Shown here piece by piece: positions 46,058 to 55,147 of a stretch of 64,000 nt of DNA (the stretch's first letter is position 1; the number at the start of each line of letters is the position of its first letter). The DNA lies in contig NCGJ01000010.1 of NCBI GenBank assembly GCA_002281555.1, forward strand, positions 196,190 to 260,189, in the 5' to 3' direction. The translations under genes and the position numbers were made by a program. The notes beneath the pieces are model-generated. The model saw only the letters and a list, made by a program, of their open reading frames with translations, was not told the origin of the DNA and searched no databases. The DNA is from Hydrogenophilales bacterium 28-61-23 (lineage in GTDB: Bacteria; Pseudomonadota; Gammaproteobacteria; Burkholderiales; Thiobacillaceae).

Positions 46058-49000
46058 TTGTGTGCGCTTGGGCTCGGTGCTTCTGCAGCCCTTGCTACAA
46101 CTACAACAAGTCAAACCCCCACACATTTTCACCGTGTTGGTTATTTCGCTTCCAGCGATGAAGCCAGGCAAGCCTGTGAAAACTTCGCCTCCTCGCTGGG
46201 TTTTTCTGGCTATTGCCATCAAGCTTATAGCTCCCCAGTTTGGGAGGCCGGTTGGTTATGTGATAACTACCATTGGCCATATTGCTGGGGAAACTCGTTC
46301 TTGGGTGATTTCTATTTCACCACTTCCTGCGCCACTGGCTTATCCGTTGATGAAAACACCGGTGCGTGCGTGCCAAACCCCAAGAATGCTGGCGCGACAC
46401 CAGATGGCACTTGTGTTGGCAACCCAATTAATGCGGGGGCGGCTACCAAATATCAGATCGAAATTGACGTCACCAGCGGACTGGAATTCAGCCGAAGCTA
46501 CAACAGCCGGATGGTCAAGGGTAGCTCAGACATAGGCACTAACTGGCGACACAGCTATCTGCGCACAGTGTCTCTTGGCTTGAACGGAGACACAGCCGAC
46601 GTTTACCGATCAGACGGCAAAACGGTCAGATTCATGCTCAATGGTACGAATTGGGTTGCGGACCCGGATATCTCAGACCGTCTTGAGCAACTTGCTGCCG
46701 CGTCTGGCTGGCGCTACATACTCGCAGCCGACAATTCAGTCGAAACCTACGACGCCACTGGCAAACTCCTCACCCTCACCGACCGCGCCGGCCACACGCA
46801 AACCCTCAGTTACGACACCACCGGCCAACTCACCGCAGTCACCGACGCCCACGGCCGCAGCCTCGTCTTCACTCATGACACCGCCGACCGCATCGCCACC
46901 CTGACCGACCCCGCTGGCGGCGTCACCACCTACACCTACGACGCCAACAACAACCTCGCCAGCGTCACCTACCCCGACGCCACCGGCAAGACCTACCACT
47001 ACGAAGACCCCGCCTTCCCCCACGCCCTGACCGGCATCAGCGACGAGAACGGCGCCCGCTACGCCACCTACGCCTACGACGCCCAAGGCCGCGCCATCCT
47101 CAGCGAACACGCCGGCAGCGCCGAGCGGGTGGAACTGACCTACAACCCCGACGGCAGCACCACCGTCACCGACGCCCTGGGCAGCGCCCGCAGCTACAAC
47201 TTCGAGACTCACCTCGGCGTGGTCAAAAGCACCGGCATCTCCCAGCCCGGCGGTTCCGGCTGCGGCGCGGCCTCTTCCGCCATCACCTACGACGCCAACG
47301 GCAACCCCGCCAGCCGCGACGACTTCAACGGCCACCGCACCCGCTATTGGCACGACCAAGGGTTTGCCACCCCCCGCAACCTGGAAACCACCCGAGTCGA
47401 AGGGCTTGCTGTAGAAAACGGCAACGAAACGGTCAAACCCGAAACCCGCACCATCTACACGGAATGGCATCCCGTCTGGCGCCTGCCCACTGTCGAAAAG
47501 ACCTACACCGGCGGCGCCGACGCGCAAGGCGTGCCCCTGGGCAGTATGGTCAGGGAAATCAACGCCACCTACGACGCCAGCGGCAACCTACTTGTGCGAA
47601 CCGAAAGAGACAGTCAGCGCAGCGAATCGCGCACCTGGACCTACACCTGGCACAGCCTGGGCCGCCTCGCCCGCATCGACGGACCCCGCACCGACGTCCA
47701 GGACATCACCACCTACAGCTACTACCCCGACGACGACCCTGACCTCGGCCGCCGCGGCCAGCTCTGGCAAACCACCAACGCCCTCGGCCACATCACCGAA
47801 ATCCAGGCCTACGACCTGCACGGCCACCCCACCCGCGTGCGCGACCCCAACAACCTGATCACCGACTACACCTACACCGCCCGGGGCTGGCTCAACACCC
47901 GTTCTGCGGCTGGCCGCCTCACCAGCTACACCTACGACCCGGCGGGACAGCTCACCCGAGTGGCACTCCCCAACGGCGCCAGCCTGGAATACACCTACGA
48001 TGCAGCCCACCGCCTCACCGGCATCCGCAATGCCTGGAACGAACGTATCCAGTACCAGTTGGACGCCCAAGGCAACATCCTGACCGAAACCGTCTTTGAC
48101 GCCCAAGGCATGCAAAGCCGCAAGCTAGACCGGCAATACGACGCCCTGGGCCGTCTGTGGAAAGACATACGCCGCGTCAACGGCCAAGACGCCACTACCG
48201 AATACGGCTACGACGCCCAAGGCAACCGCACCCTGCTCAGCGCCCCCCTGAGCCTGGGCTTGCGCACCCGCTACGACGCCCTGGACCGCCTGGCGGGAAC
48301 GGAAGACGCCATGATGGGCGAGCCCGGCCTGGGCTACACCCGCCTCGACCGGAACGCCCTCGATGCCGTCACCACCTTCATCGACACCAATCGCACCGCC
48401 ACCGCCTACGAAATTGACGCCTACGGCCAAGTGCGCAAGGAAACCAGCCCGGACCGGGGCGACACCACCTACACCTACGACCCCGCCGGCAACCTCAAGA
48501 CCCGCACCGATGCCAGAGGCAAGACGATCACCTACAGCCACGACGCGCTCGACCGGCCGACCCGCATCGACCGCCCCAACGGCACCGACACCGTGTTCAC
48601 CTGGGATATGTCCCCGGTCAGCAAAGGTCGCCTCGACCGGATGCAGGACGAAGCCGGCGACACAAACTGGAGCTACAACCCGCACGGCGAAGTCATCGGC
48701 AAGACCCAGACCGGACTGACCCGCAGCGTCGGCTACACCTACCAGAACGGCAATCTCACCCGCCTCGCCTACCCCAGCGGCGCCTACGTCGACTACATCT
48801 GGAGCCAAGGGCGCATCACCGACGTACGCCTCAACGGCGCCCCGCTGCTCAGCGGCATCCGCTACCAAGCCTTCGGCGAGCCAACCGGCTGGACCTGGAG
48901 CAACGGCCAGAGCTACAGCCAAGGCCACGACTCCGAAACCGGCTGGCCACAGAGCTACCCTCTGGGCGACCGCAACCGCAGCCTCAGCTACGACGCCGGC

Positions 49001-49796
49001 GGCCGCATCAGCGGCTACCGCCATGACGGCCAACCCAACCTCGACCACGACTTCGGCTACGACATCCTCGACCGGCTCACCGACCAGAGCACCTACCAAG
49101 GCAGCACCGGCTGGGACTACGACCCCAACGGCAACCGCAGCCTGCACCGAAGCGGCAGCGCCACCTACCTCTACGACTACACCCCCTTCACGAAACCCCA
49201 CCCACGACGGCACCTACACCTACGCCTACAACGACTACGGCCGCCTCGAACGACTCACCTGGAACGGCCAGACCACCAGCTACCTCTACAACGGCCTCGG
49301 CGAACGCACCCGAAAAACCGGCCGCGGCACCGCCACCGGCCAGGAACGCTACATTCACGACGAAAACGGCAACCGCCTGGGCGAATACACCGCCACCGGC
49401 ACCCGGCTGCAGGAAACCGTCTGGCTCCACGACCGCCCCGTAGCCGTACTCACCAACACCGGCACCCTCTACGTCTACACCGACCACCTGAACACCCCGC
49501 GCGTGCTGACGGACACCGCGAACAAAATCGTCTGGCGCTGGGACGCGGACGCCTACGGCGTAGGCCAAGCCGACGAAGACCCGGACGGGAATGGAATCAA
49601 GGTGAACTACTCCCTACGCTTCCCCGGCCAACACTACGACAGCGAAAGCGGGCTGCATTACAACTACTACCGGGATTGCTACGACCCCAGGACGGGGCGC
49701 TATTGCCAGCCGGACCCGATTGGGTTGGCGGGGGGGCCGAACCTTTACGGCTATGCCTATCAGAATCCGCTGCGGTATACCGATCCGACCGGATTG

Positions 49797-50285
49797 ATTC
49801 CTCCCGCAATTATTGCGGCGGCGGTGGCGGGGGCTGGGTTGCTGATGGAGGTGCACAGCGTCGCCAATGGCGAGCCGCCGGGTGGTGGGCTGGGAACGGC
49901 GGGGGCAAAAGCAGCGGGGAGCGCTTGTAAGGTGGCGCACAACACTACCCGACAGGGTATAACCCGAACGAATCCTGCTGACTGGCGGGCGTTGCGCGAC
50001 CAATGGGATGCTCTCGGCTATGGAAAATCTCTGAGTGGGGCAAACCGTGCTGCAATTGCAAAGGGCCGAACACCGAGAGTCGACGATGCATGGATCAAGA
50101 CTTTCCCAGAAGATGCGGGTTTGATGGGGGAGCGTATTTCAATGCATCACATACAAGGCTCACCGATAACTGTTCCACTCCCGTTTACTCGTCACATAGA
50201 TGCACACATGCCTGGTGGTTTTGCAAAAAACCCTGGTGGGCCTGGTTCGGCGCTACCGGTCTATCCAGCTAAATCAGGAAACTAA
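49797..50285 (+). other. Rhs toxin tip 1, HNH-like (displaced frame)
   Basis: After the conserved core end YTDPTGL the tip has a short hydrophobic stretch (PPAIIAAAVAGAGLL), a Gly-rich linker and about 110 residues with RISMHHIQGSPITVPLPF, then TRHIDAHMPGG. The HH-x(n)-H-x(3)-H pattern suggests an HNH/Endo VII-type nuclease. The exact family is not recognised. Because of the upstream 56-base deletion it is no longer in frame with the Rhs shell. Confidence 0.55.
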
Positions 50286-50288
50286 ACG

Positions 50289-50747
50289 ATGCCGACTTTC
50301 ATAGGTTCAAATCATCCAAAGCGAACTCTGCTGTTTTTCGTTGCGCAGGATTTAGATGACGTAATTCGCGCGAACATCCGCAATTTCGTTTTGAAACTTG
50401 CGTCATTTAGGCCCTGGCTTAACGGTCCACCGCGCTTTGTGAACAGTCGAGACGAACCGGAGAATACTTCTAGCGGTGATATGCCAGTAGAAACCCTTGG
50501 CGGGTATCTGGAGATTTATTCCACTTTGCCGCCCTGGACTTTGCCGCGCGAAATAGATCTTCATCAATTGGATGAAGTCACGGTATTGGTGAATGCGCTG
50601 CGTGATTTCTCTCAGGAGCACAATCTTTCAATCGAGCTTGAACTTGATGGTGAATTCATCGGCGCGATTGACGAAGGTGAAATAGATCGCTCGCTTGAAG
50701 AGGGGTTGCTTGGTGAATGGAGGCAACATCTTGGCCTCTCAGGTTAG
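50289..50747 (+). CDS. candidate immunity protein for Rhs tip 1
   Basis: The 152-residue soluble protein starts 3 bases after the stop of the Rhs tip, the usual place for an immunity gene. It is acidic at its end (LDGEFIGAIDEGEIDRSLEE) and contains GGYLEIYSTLPPWTLPREID and DEVTVLVNALRDFSQEHNLS. The family is not recognised. Its codon use is more AT-rich than the Rhs core, typical of exchanged tip-immunity cassettes. Confidence 0.7.
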   Translation: MPTFIGSNHPKRTLLFFVAQDLDDVIRANIRNFVLKLASFRPWLNGPPRFVNSRDEPENTSSGDMPVETLGGYLEIYSTLPPWTLPREIDLHQLDEVTVLVNALRDFSQEHNLSIELELDGEFIGAIDEGEIDRSLEEGLLGEWRQHLGLSG

Positions 50748-50756
50748 CCCAAGGGC

Positions 50757-51045
50757 GGATTGGGCGATAGCCGTATTGCGCCAAATGGCGATGACGGCAC
50801 ATACGGCGCAATGCCCTCTGGTTATCAACAATCGGGGACAGAGCACGGTTTTTCGATGCGGTTTTTCGATGAAATTGAAACAAAAATTTGAGGCCTGAAA
50901 GAAAATCGTGGTCTGTCCCCAATTGTTTGCTGGAAATCCATCTGGACAAGCCATTAATGCTGGCGTTGGTTTCGGTGGTTTTTCTGCAAGCCCAGGAATC
51001 GTAAACTCTTACCAAGGAAATGTATTTGGGGATTCCTGGAAATGA
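50757..51045 (+). pseudogene. orphan Rhs tip remnant interrupted by a palindrome
   Basis: Two stretches look like pieces of one toxin tip. The left part (50757-50831) reads GGLGDSRIAPNGDDGTYGAM and PSGYQQ. The right part (about 50923-51045, another frame) reads FAGNPSGQAINAGVGFGGFS and SPGIVNSYQGNVFGDSWK before a stop. Between them lies a 91-base palindromic element. The right part's stop overlaps the ATG of the next small gene in ATGA. Neither part has a start or an Rhs core attached. Confidence 0.5.
50832..50922. repeat. GGGGACAGA-type palindromic element
   Basis: The left end ggggacagagcacggtttt is mirrored at the right by aaaatcgtggtctgtcccc, with imperfect complementarity around an AT-rich centre. 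The same GGGGACAGACCACGG core recurs at 51232, 51305 and 53605. It resembles REP-like or MITE-like units; no transposase is in the window. Confidence 0.7.
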
Positions 51046-51200
51046 GCAAGCGCTACCATGTGGACAAATTTGGGCAGATCCCGTTTGCGCCTAAGAAGGA
51101 AAGTGGCGATGCTCGATGGAGTGTTCGCCCCATGTTTTTTGCCATTATTGTGATCGTGTTCATGTTCATGCTTGTGTTTGCTTTATTGTTGTTTGAATAA
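51042..51200 (+). CDS. 52-residue single-span membrane protein, candidate immunity protein
   Basis: The frame from ATG 51042 to TAA 51198-51200 encodes a basic N-terminus (MSKRYHVDKFGQIPFAPKKE) and one long transmembrane helix (FFAIIVIVFMFMLVFALLLF). It overlaps the stop of the orphan Rhs tip by ATGA. Position and size suggest a membrane immunity protein for that lost toxin; this is inference. The region is more AT-rich than the flanking Rhs core. Confidence 0.55.
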   Translation: MSKRYHVDKFGQIPFAPKKESGDARWSVRPMFFAIIVIVFMFMLVFALLLFE

Positions 51201-51225
51201 GATTTGATCTGTGCAAAGGATCAAT

Positions 51226-51284
51226 GCGAAAACCGGGACAGACCACGGATAGCTCGGGTAACGGATGAATAGTCCGCTTCTGTG
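51226..51284 (+). repeat. 59-base direct repeat, left copy
   Basis: It starts gcgaaaaccgggacagacca and continues through cggatagctcgggtaacgga to agtccgcttctgtg. It matches 53597-53655 with two mismatches, both in the first 15 bases. A partial third copy, gaaaacggggacagaccacg followed by gataactcgg, lies at 51299-51328. Confidence 0.85.
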
Positions 51285-51346
51285 TGATCACGGACAGGGA
51301 AAACGGGGACAGACCACGGATAACTCGGAAGACTAACGAATAACCC

Positions 51347-52294
51347 ATGTGCGCCCGGCCTCCTTTCATTTTCATCTACGACGTCCTCGACCGGCTCACC
51401 GACCAGAGCACCGCCCAAGGCAGCACCGGCTGGGACTACGACCCCAACGGCAACCGCAGCCTGCACCGAAGCGGCAGCGCCACCTACCTCTACGACTACA
51501 CCCCCTTCACGAACCTGCAAAACGTAAGCGGCCCCGCAAGCAAAGCCTACCAATACGACGCCGCCGGCAACCCCACCCACGACGGCACCTACGCCTACGC
51601 CTACAACGACTACGGCCGCCTCGAACGACTCACCGGCAACCGCCTGGGCGAATACACCGCCACCGGCACCCGGCTGCAGGAAACCGTCTGGCTCCACGAC
51701 CGCCCCGTAGCCGTACTCACCAACACCGGCACGCTCTACGTCTACACCGACCACCTGAACGCCCCGCGCGCGCTGACGGACACCGCAAACAAAATCGTCT
51801 GGCGCTGGGACGCGGACGCCTACGGCGTAGGCCTTGCCGACGAAGACCCGGACGGGAATGGAATCAAGGTGAACTACTCCCTACGCTTCCCCGGCCAGCA
51901 CTACGACAGCGAAAGCGGGCTGCATTACAACCACCATCGCTACTACTCGCCCAACCTCGGCAGGTATATGTCGGCTGATCCGATTGGGTTGGCGGGGGGA
52001 ATGAACCTTTTCGGATATGCGAGGCAGAATCCGCTGAGTTACATTGATCCGCTGGGCCTCGCTGGTACGCTAGTCATAAACTCCAACGGTGAAGGAGACG
52101 GATCATCAGGATATGACCTGGCTGTGGGGCTAATTGGGCGAGGCGTGGGTAATGAAAACTGGGCCGACATCGAACAAGGTGAAGTGCTACTTAACCAGGC
52201 AATTGCTGCGGGGCTCCCCGCAGCAATTGAGTATCAGTCGGAAACCTGGGGCCTCATTCGCCCCCGGCTTGAGGAAAAGCTCAAGCCCAAGTGA
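51347..52294 (+). pseudogene. Rhs C-terminal core fragment, copy 2, with a different tip
   Basis: From about 51372 the 315-codon frame is nearly identical to the end of the first Rhs gene (VLDRLTDQST, WDYDPNGNRSLHRSGSATYL). It keeps the 56 bases missing there (NLQNVSGPASKAYQYDAAG) but lacks 36 codons in frame between RLERLT and GNRLGEYTATG. After DPIGLAGGMNLFGYARQNPL the tip is new: LVINSNGEGDGSSGYDLAVG to EEKLKPK, about 75 residues. No N-terminal shell or export signal is present, so it is a silent cassette or relic. No immunity gene follows. Confidence 0.8.
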
Positions 52295-52375
52295 CCTCCC
52301 GGTCATTGAGGCAGGATCAAACTGCCGGCCCTGACCATTGAGAAGACGGGGTGCCCTGGGGGGAGCGGCAATCGA

Positions 52376-52461
52376 GCCCGTAGGTTGGGCTGCCAAGCCC
52401 AACGCACAGGTGTCGCATCCCGACCGTTGGGCAACGCTACGCTCTTGCTCAACCTACGGGC
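52376..52461. repeat. GTAGGTTGGG-type palindromic repeat
   Basis: Outer arms gcccgtaggttg (52376-52387) and caacctacgggc (52450-52461) are exact complements. Inside, gttgggc and gcccaac form a second stem. The tGGGCTTGGCA-like centre matches a repeat class common in proteobacterial intergenic regions. It separates Rhs fragments 2 and 3. Confidence 0.75.
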
Positions 52462-52482
52462 CTACAACGAGGTCGGCGATGT

Positions 52483-53568
52483 GGATACGAGCAGGATGCC
52501 GCCGGCCACAGCAAGGTCTACGTCTGGCTGGACGGCCGGCCCCTGGTGCGCATCGACGACGACAGCGCGGTTTACTACTACCATACCGACCACCTGGGCA
52601 CGCCGCAGGCGATGACCGACGCAAGCGGCGCCGTGGTCTGGCGGGCCGACACCGAACCCTTCGGCAAGGCGGTGGTGAAAGTGGCCACGGTGGAGAACAA
52701 CCTCAGATTGCCTGGGCAGTACTACGACCAGGAGACGGGCATGCACTACAACTATTTCAGGGATTACGATCCGGGGACGGGGCGATATGCGGAGGCGGAT
52801 CCGATTGGGTTGGCGGGGGGATTGAATCTGTATGGTTACGCCAATCAGAACCCGCTGAGTTTTACGGCCTGGCATTCGGGCATTCGTCGATGCGCCATGG
52901 TCATCGCCTTGACCATGGGAATCGCCGACGCTGTCCAGGCGGAATACAACTACACCCTGACGCTCAGCGCGGAGATACACGTCAAGCCCGGCGACGTGAT
53001 CAATCTGCCCGCTCGCCTCAACAATACCGGCACGCAGAGTTTTTCCTTCGGCGAATTCACGGCAGGCGACGATGTTTCCCGCTTTCTCGCCCAGTTCAAT
53101 CAACTGACACTCGACCCGAACGAATCGTTCGACTTCACCTATGTCAGCCTCGCCGTCAATGCCGATGCCGCAATCGGCACGAGCCAGACCGAATATCGCA
53201 CCCTAGGCATCCAATTTCCTGATGACAGCAGGCTAATGACTGGTAGCACCGGGCCTTGTTGCGATGCATCCAACGACCCTGCTCAGCGCACCCGCATCAT
53301 CGTCGACAGCGTCAGATACGCTACACCGCTGAACCGCGTTACCTACGCCTATCCTGGCTACTACTCCGGCGGCCCGCAGGCAAACGAATTCGCCCGCATC
53401 TCCTTGCTCACCTATTCCGATTACAGCTTCGCTGACAGCCAGATCAACCCGCGTGCCGGAGCCATAGTCCTGCCGATAGTGGCCGTGCCGGAGCCGGAAA
53501 CCTGGATGCTGCTGGCGGTGGGGTTGCTGTTGATATCGGCAAGAAAAACCGCATTCGCACGGTATTAG
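52483..53568 (+). CDS. Rhs core fragment fused in frame to a PEP-CTERM protein
   Basis: The open frame carries an Rhs piece from about 52483 (DAAGHSKVYVWLDGRPLVRI, then YYYHTDHLGTPQAM, RLPGQYYDQETGMHYNYFRD, ADPIGLAGGLNLYGYANQNP) to LSF at 52863. It then passes directly into RRCAMVIALTMGIADAVQA, a signal-peptide-like segment, and a beta-rich protein ending VAVPEPETWMLLAVGLLLIS plus ARKTAFARY. A GTG at 52546 and an ATG at 52897 are possible starts; the latter would give a 223-residue PEP-CTERM protein with a weak n-region. I infer that recombination replaced its original 5' end. Confidence 0.72.
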   Translation, partial: GYEQDAAGHSKVYVWLDGRPLVRIDDDSAVYYYHTDHLGTPQAMTDASGAVVWRADTEPFGKAVVKVATVENNLRLPGQYYDQETGMHYNYFRDYDPGTGRYAEADPIGLAGGLNLYGYANQNPLSFTAWHSGIRRCAMVIALTMGIADAVQAEYNYTLTLSAEIHVKPGDVINLPARLNNTGTQSFSFGEFTAGDDVSRFLAQFNQLTLDPNESFDFTYVSLAVNADAAIGTSQTEYRTLGIQFPDDSRLMTGSTGPCCDASNDPAQRTRIIVDSVRYATPLNRVTYAYPGYYSGGPQANEFARISLLTYSDYSFADSQINPRAGAIVLPIVAVPEPETWMLLAVGLLLISARKTAFARY

Positions 53569-53596
53569 CTCTGCGACTAGAATCCTCGCAGGAGCC

Positions 53597-53655
53597 GCGA
53601 AAACGGGGACCGACCACGGATAGCTCGGGTAACGGATGAATAGTCCGCTTCTGTG
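53597..53655 (+). repeat. 59-base direct repeat, right copy
   Basis: It pairs with 51226-51284. Its end (cttctgtg) lies about 20 bases before the -10-like hexamer of the lapA operon, marking the right edge of the Rhs region. Confidence 0.85.
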
Positions 53656-53676
53656 GTTCCATTGCGGTGCCTGCCG

Positions 53677-53682
53677 CTACAA
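53677..53682 (+). promoter_or_regulatory. -10-like element of the lapA operon
   Basis: TACAAT lies 30 bases before the GTG proposed for lapA, with TGGTTC at 18 bases upstream as a weak -35. The position supports the GTG start over ATG 53667. Confidence 0.4.
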
Positions 53683-53711
53683 TCCCCGCGATTGAAATCT
53701 CGCCTAATTCC

Positions 53712-53972
53712 GTGCAATCACTCACGCTGGCCGTCAAGATCGTGCTGTTCTTGTTGTTGCTCGGGTTTGCCGCCCTCAACAGCGATAACGTGACCTTGCG
53801 TTATTTCCTGGGTCTGCAATGGCAAGCGCCGCTCTCGCTGGTGCTTTTGGCGGCTTTTGCGGTGGGGTTGTTGATCGGCTTGTTGGGATGTTCCTTGCGT
53901 CTGTTACGCAACCAACGTGAATTACGCGCCCTGCGTCTGCAAATTCACAATAAACAGGTTAACCCGCACTGA
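53712..53972 (+). CDS. lapA: LapA-family lipopolysaccharide assembly membrane protein
   Basis: The 86-residue protein (DUF1049) has two transmembrane segments (LAVKIVLFLLLLGFAALNSD and LSLVLLAAFAVGLLIGLLGC) and a basic helical C-terminus (LRLLRNQRELRALRLQIHNK). LapA works with LapB, which controls LpxC turnover and LPS assembly at the inner membrane. I prefer GTG 53712, since ATG 53667 lies upstream of the -10-like hexamer. The stop is 2 bases before the lapB ATG. Confidence 0.85.
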   Translation: MQSLTLAVKIVLFLLLLGFAALNSDNVTLRYFLGLQWQAPLSLVLLAAFAVGLLIGLLGCSLRLLRNQRELRALRLQIHNKQVNPH

Positions 53973-53974
53973 GT

Positions 53975-55147
53975 ATGGAATTCGAAGCCTGGTACCTGTT
54001 GGTCATTCCGCTGTTTTTCGGCCTCGGCTGGGTGGCCGCGCGGGTGGATATTCGCCATGTGATGGAGGAGTCGCGCGCGGTGCCGCGTTCCTATTTCAAA
54101 GGCCTCAATTACCTGCTCAACGAGCAGCCGGACAAGGCGATCGAGGCGTTTCTGGAAGTGGCCAAGATGGACCCGGATACGCTGGAATTGCACTTTGCGC
54201 TGGGCGCGTTGTTCCGCCGACGCGGCGAGTTGGAGCGCGCCATCCGCATCCATCAGAACATGGCGGACCGCGCCGACTTGTCTCAGGATCAGCGCATGAA
54301 GGCGTTGTACGAACTGGGCGAGGACTTCCTCAAGGCCGGTTTGCTGGATCGCGCGGAGTCGGTGTTTCGGCGTCTGGAAGGCGGTGCTCATGCACTCGAT
54401 TCCTTGCGCAATATTCTCGAAATCCAGGTGCTGACCAAGGACTGGCGCGCGGCGATCGAAACCGCGCTGCGTCTGGAGAAACTGGGTTGTCCGGCCCAGA
54501 ACGCGGATACCGCGCACTATTATTGCGAGCTGGCTCTGGGGGCGATGCTCAAGGGCGATATTGAAATTGCGCGCGGCGAACTCGAACATGCCTTGCTCGA
54601 AAACAAGCGTTCCGCGCGTGCCTGGATGCTGCTGGGCGATCTGGAAGCCAAGCTGGGGGCGAATGATGCCGCGATCGCGGCCTGGCGTCGGCTGGAAGAA
54701 GTGAACCCGGCCTATTTGCCTATCGTGTCGGAACGACTGACCCAGGCTTATGGCCGCGGTGGCCGGCAGGACGAAGCCATCGCCTTGTTGAAAGCTTATC
54801 TGGAACGCCGGCCCAGTCCGGATCTGCTGCATTTCCTGTTTCAAACCGTCGCCCAGGCGCGCGGCTGGGATGCGGCCAGGCAGCTTGCCGCCGAGGAACT
54901 GAAGCGGCACCCGAGTTTGCGCGCGCTGGACGATTATCTGCAGGCCAGCAATGCGATGCAGTCGCCGGATCAAGCCGATCAAGGCGTGGAGAACCGATTG
55001 GCGCAAGATCTGGTGCATCGTCAGGTAAGCCGGAACGCCTATTATTTGTGCAGCAGTTGCGGCTTCAAGGCGCGCCAATATTTCTGGCAATGCCCGGCTT
55101 GCGCGCGTTGGGAAAGCATTTTGCCGGAACGGGAAGAACATGACTGA
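53975..55147 (+). CDS. lapB: lipopolysaccharide assembly protein B
   Basis: The 390-residue protein (YciM) has an N-terminal membrane anchor ([20 protein letters not shown]), a series of TPR helices ([20 protein letters not shown] first), and a C-terminal rubredoxin-like zinc site, [20 protein letters not shown] then CARWES. LapB regulates FtsH-dependent degradation of LpxC. Length and order match the family. It overlaps pyrF by 8 bases. Confidence 0.95.
   Translation: MEFEAWYLLVIPLFFGLGWVAARVDIRHVMEESRAVPRSYFKGLNYLLNEQPDKAIEAFLEVAKMDPDTLELHFALGALFRRRGELERAIRIHQNMADRADLSQDQRMKALYELGEDFLKAGLLDRAESVFRRLEGGAHALDSLRNILEIQVLTKDWRAAIETALRLEKLGCPAQNADTAHYYCELALGAMLKGDIEIARGELEHALLENKRSARAWMLLGDLEAKLGANDAAIAAWRRLEEVNPAYLPIVSERLTQAYGRGGRQDEAIALLKAYLERRPSPDLLHFLFQTVAQARGWDAARQLAAEELKRHPSLRALDDYLQASNAMQSPDQADQGVENRLAQDLVHRQVSRNAYYLCSSCGFKARQYFWQCPACARWESILPEREEHD

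Larger units (their letters stand above)
45890..50285 (+). pseudogene. Rhs/YD-repeat polymorphic toxin, frameshifted
   Basis: A GGGAGA site precedes ATG 45890. The protein has a hydrophobic export region (residues about 41-70), a Cys/Trp-rich segment, a DUF6531-like part (KYQIEIDVTSGLEFSRSYNS), then about 900 residues of YD repeats (YTYDANNNLA-type units). The frame is lost near 49191, where a 56-base stretch present in the copy at 51509-51564 is missing. Left alone the first frame would read to 49930 with Arg/Pro-rich nonsense. The correct frame resumes at about 49197 and encodes the core end (RFPGQHYDSESGLHYNYYRD, PDPIGLAGGPNLYGYAYQNP) and a toxin tip to 50285. Confidence 0.88.

Noticed and set aside
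49200-49930. Arg/Pro-rich C-terminus of the long Rhs reading frame as a real domain
   Set aside because: The other frame encodes canonical Rhs core motifs, so this stretch is frameshift product.
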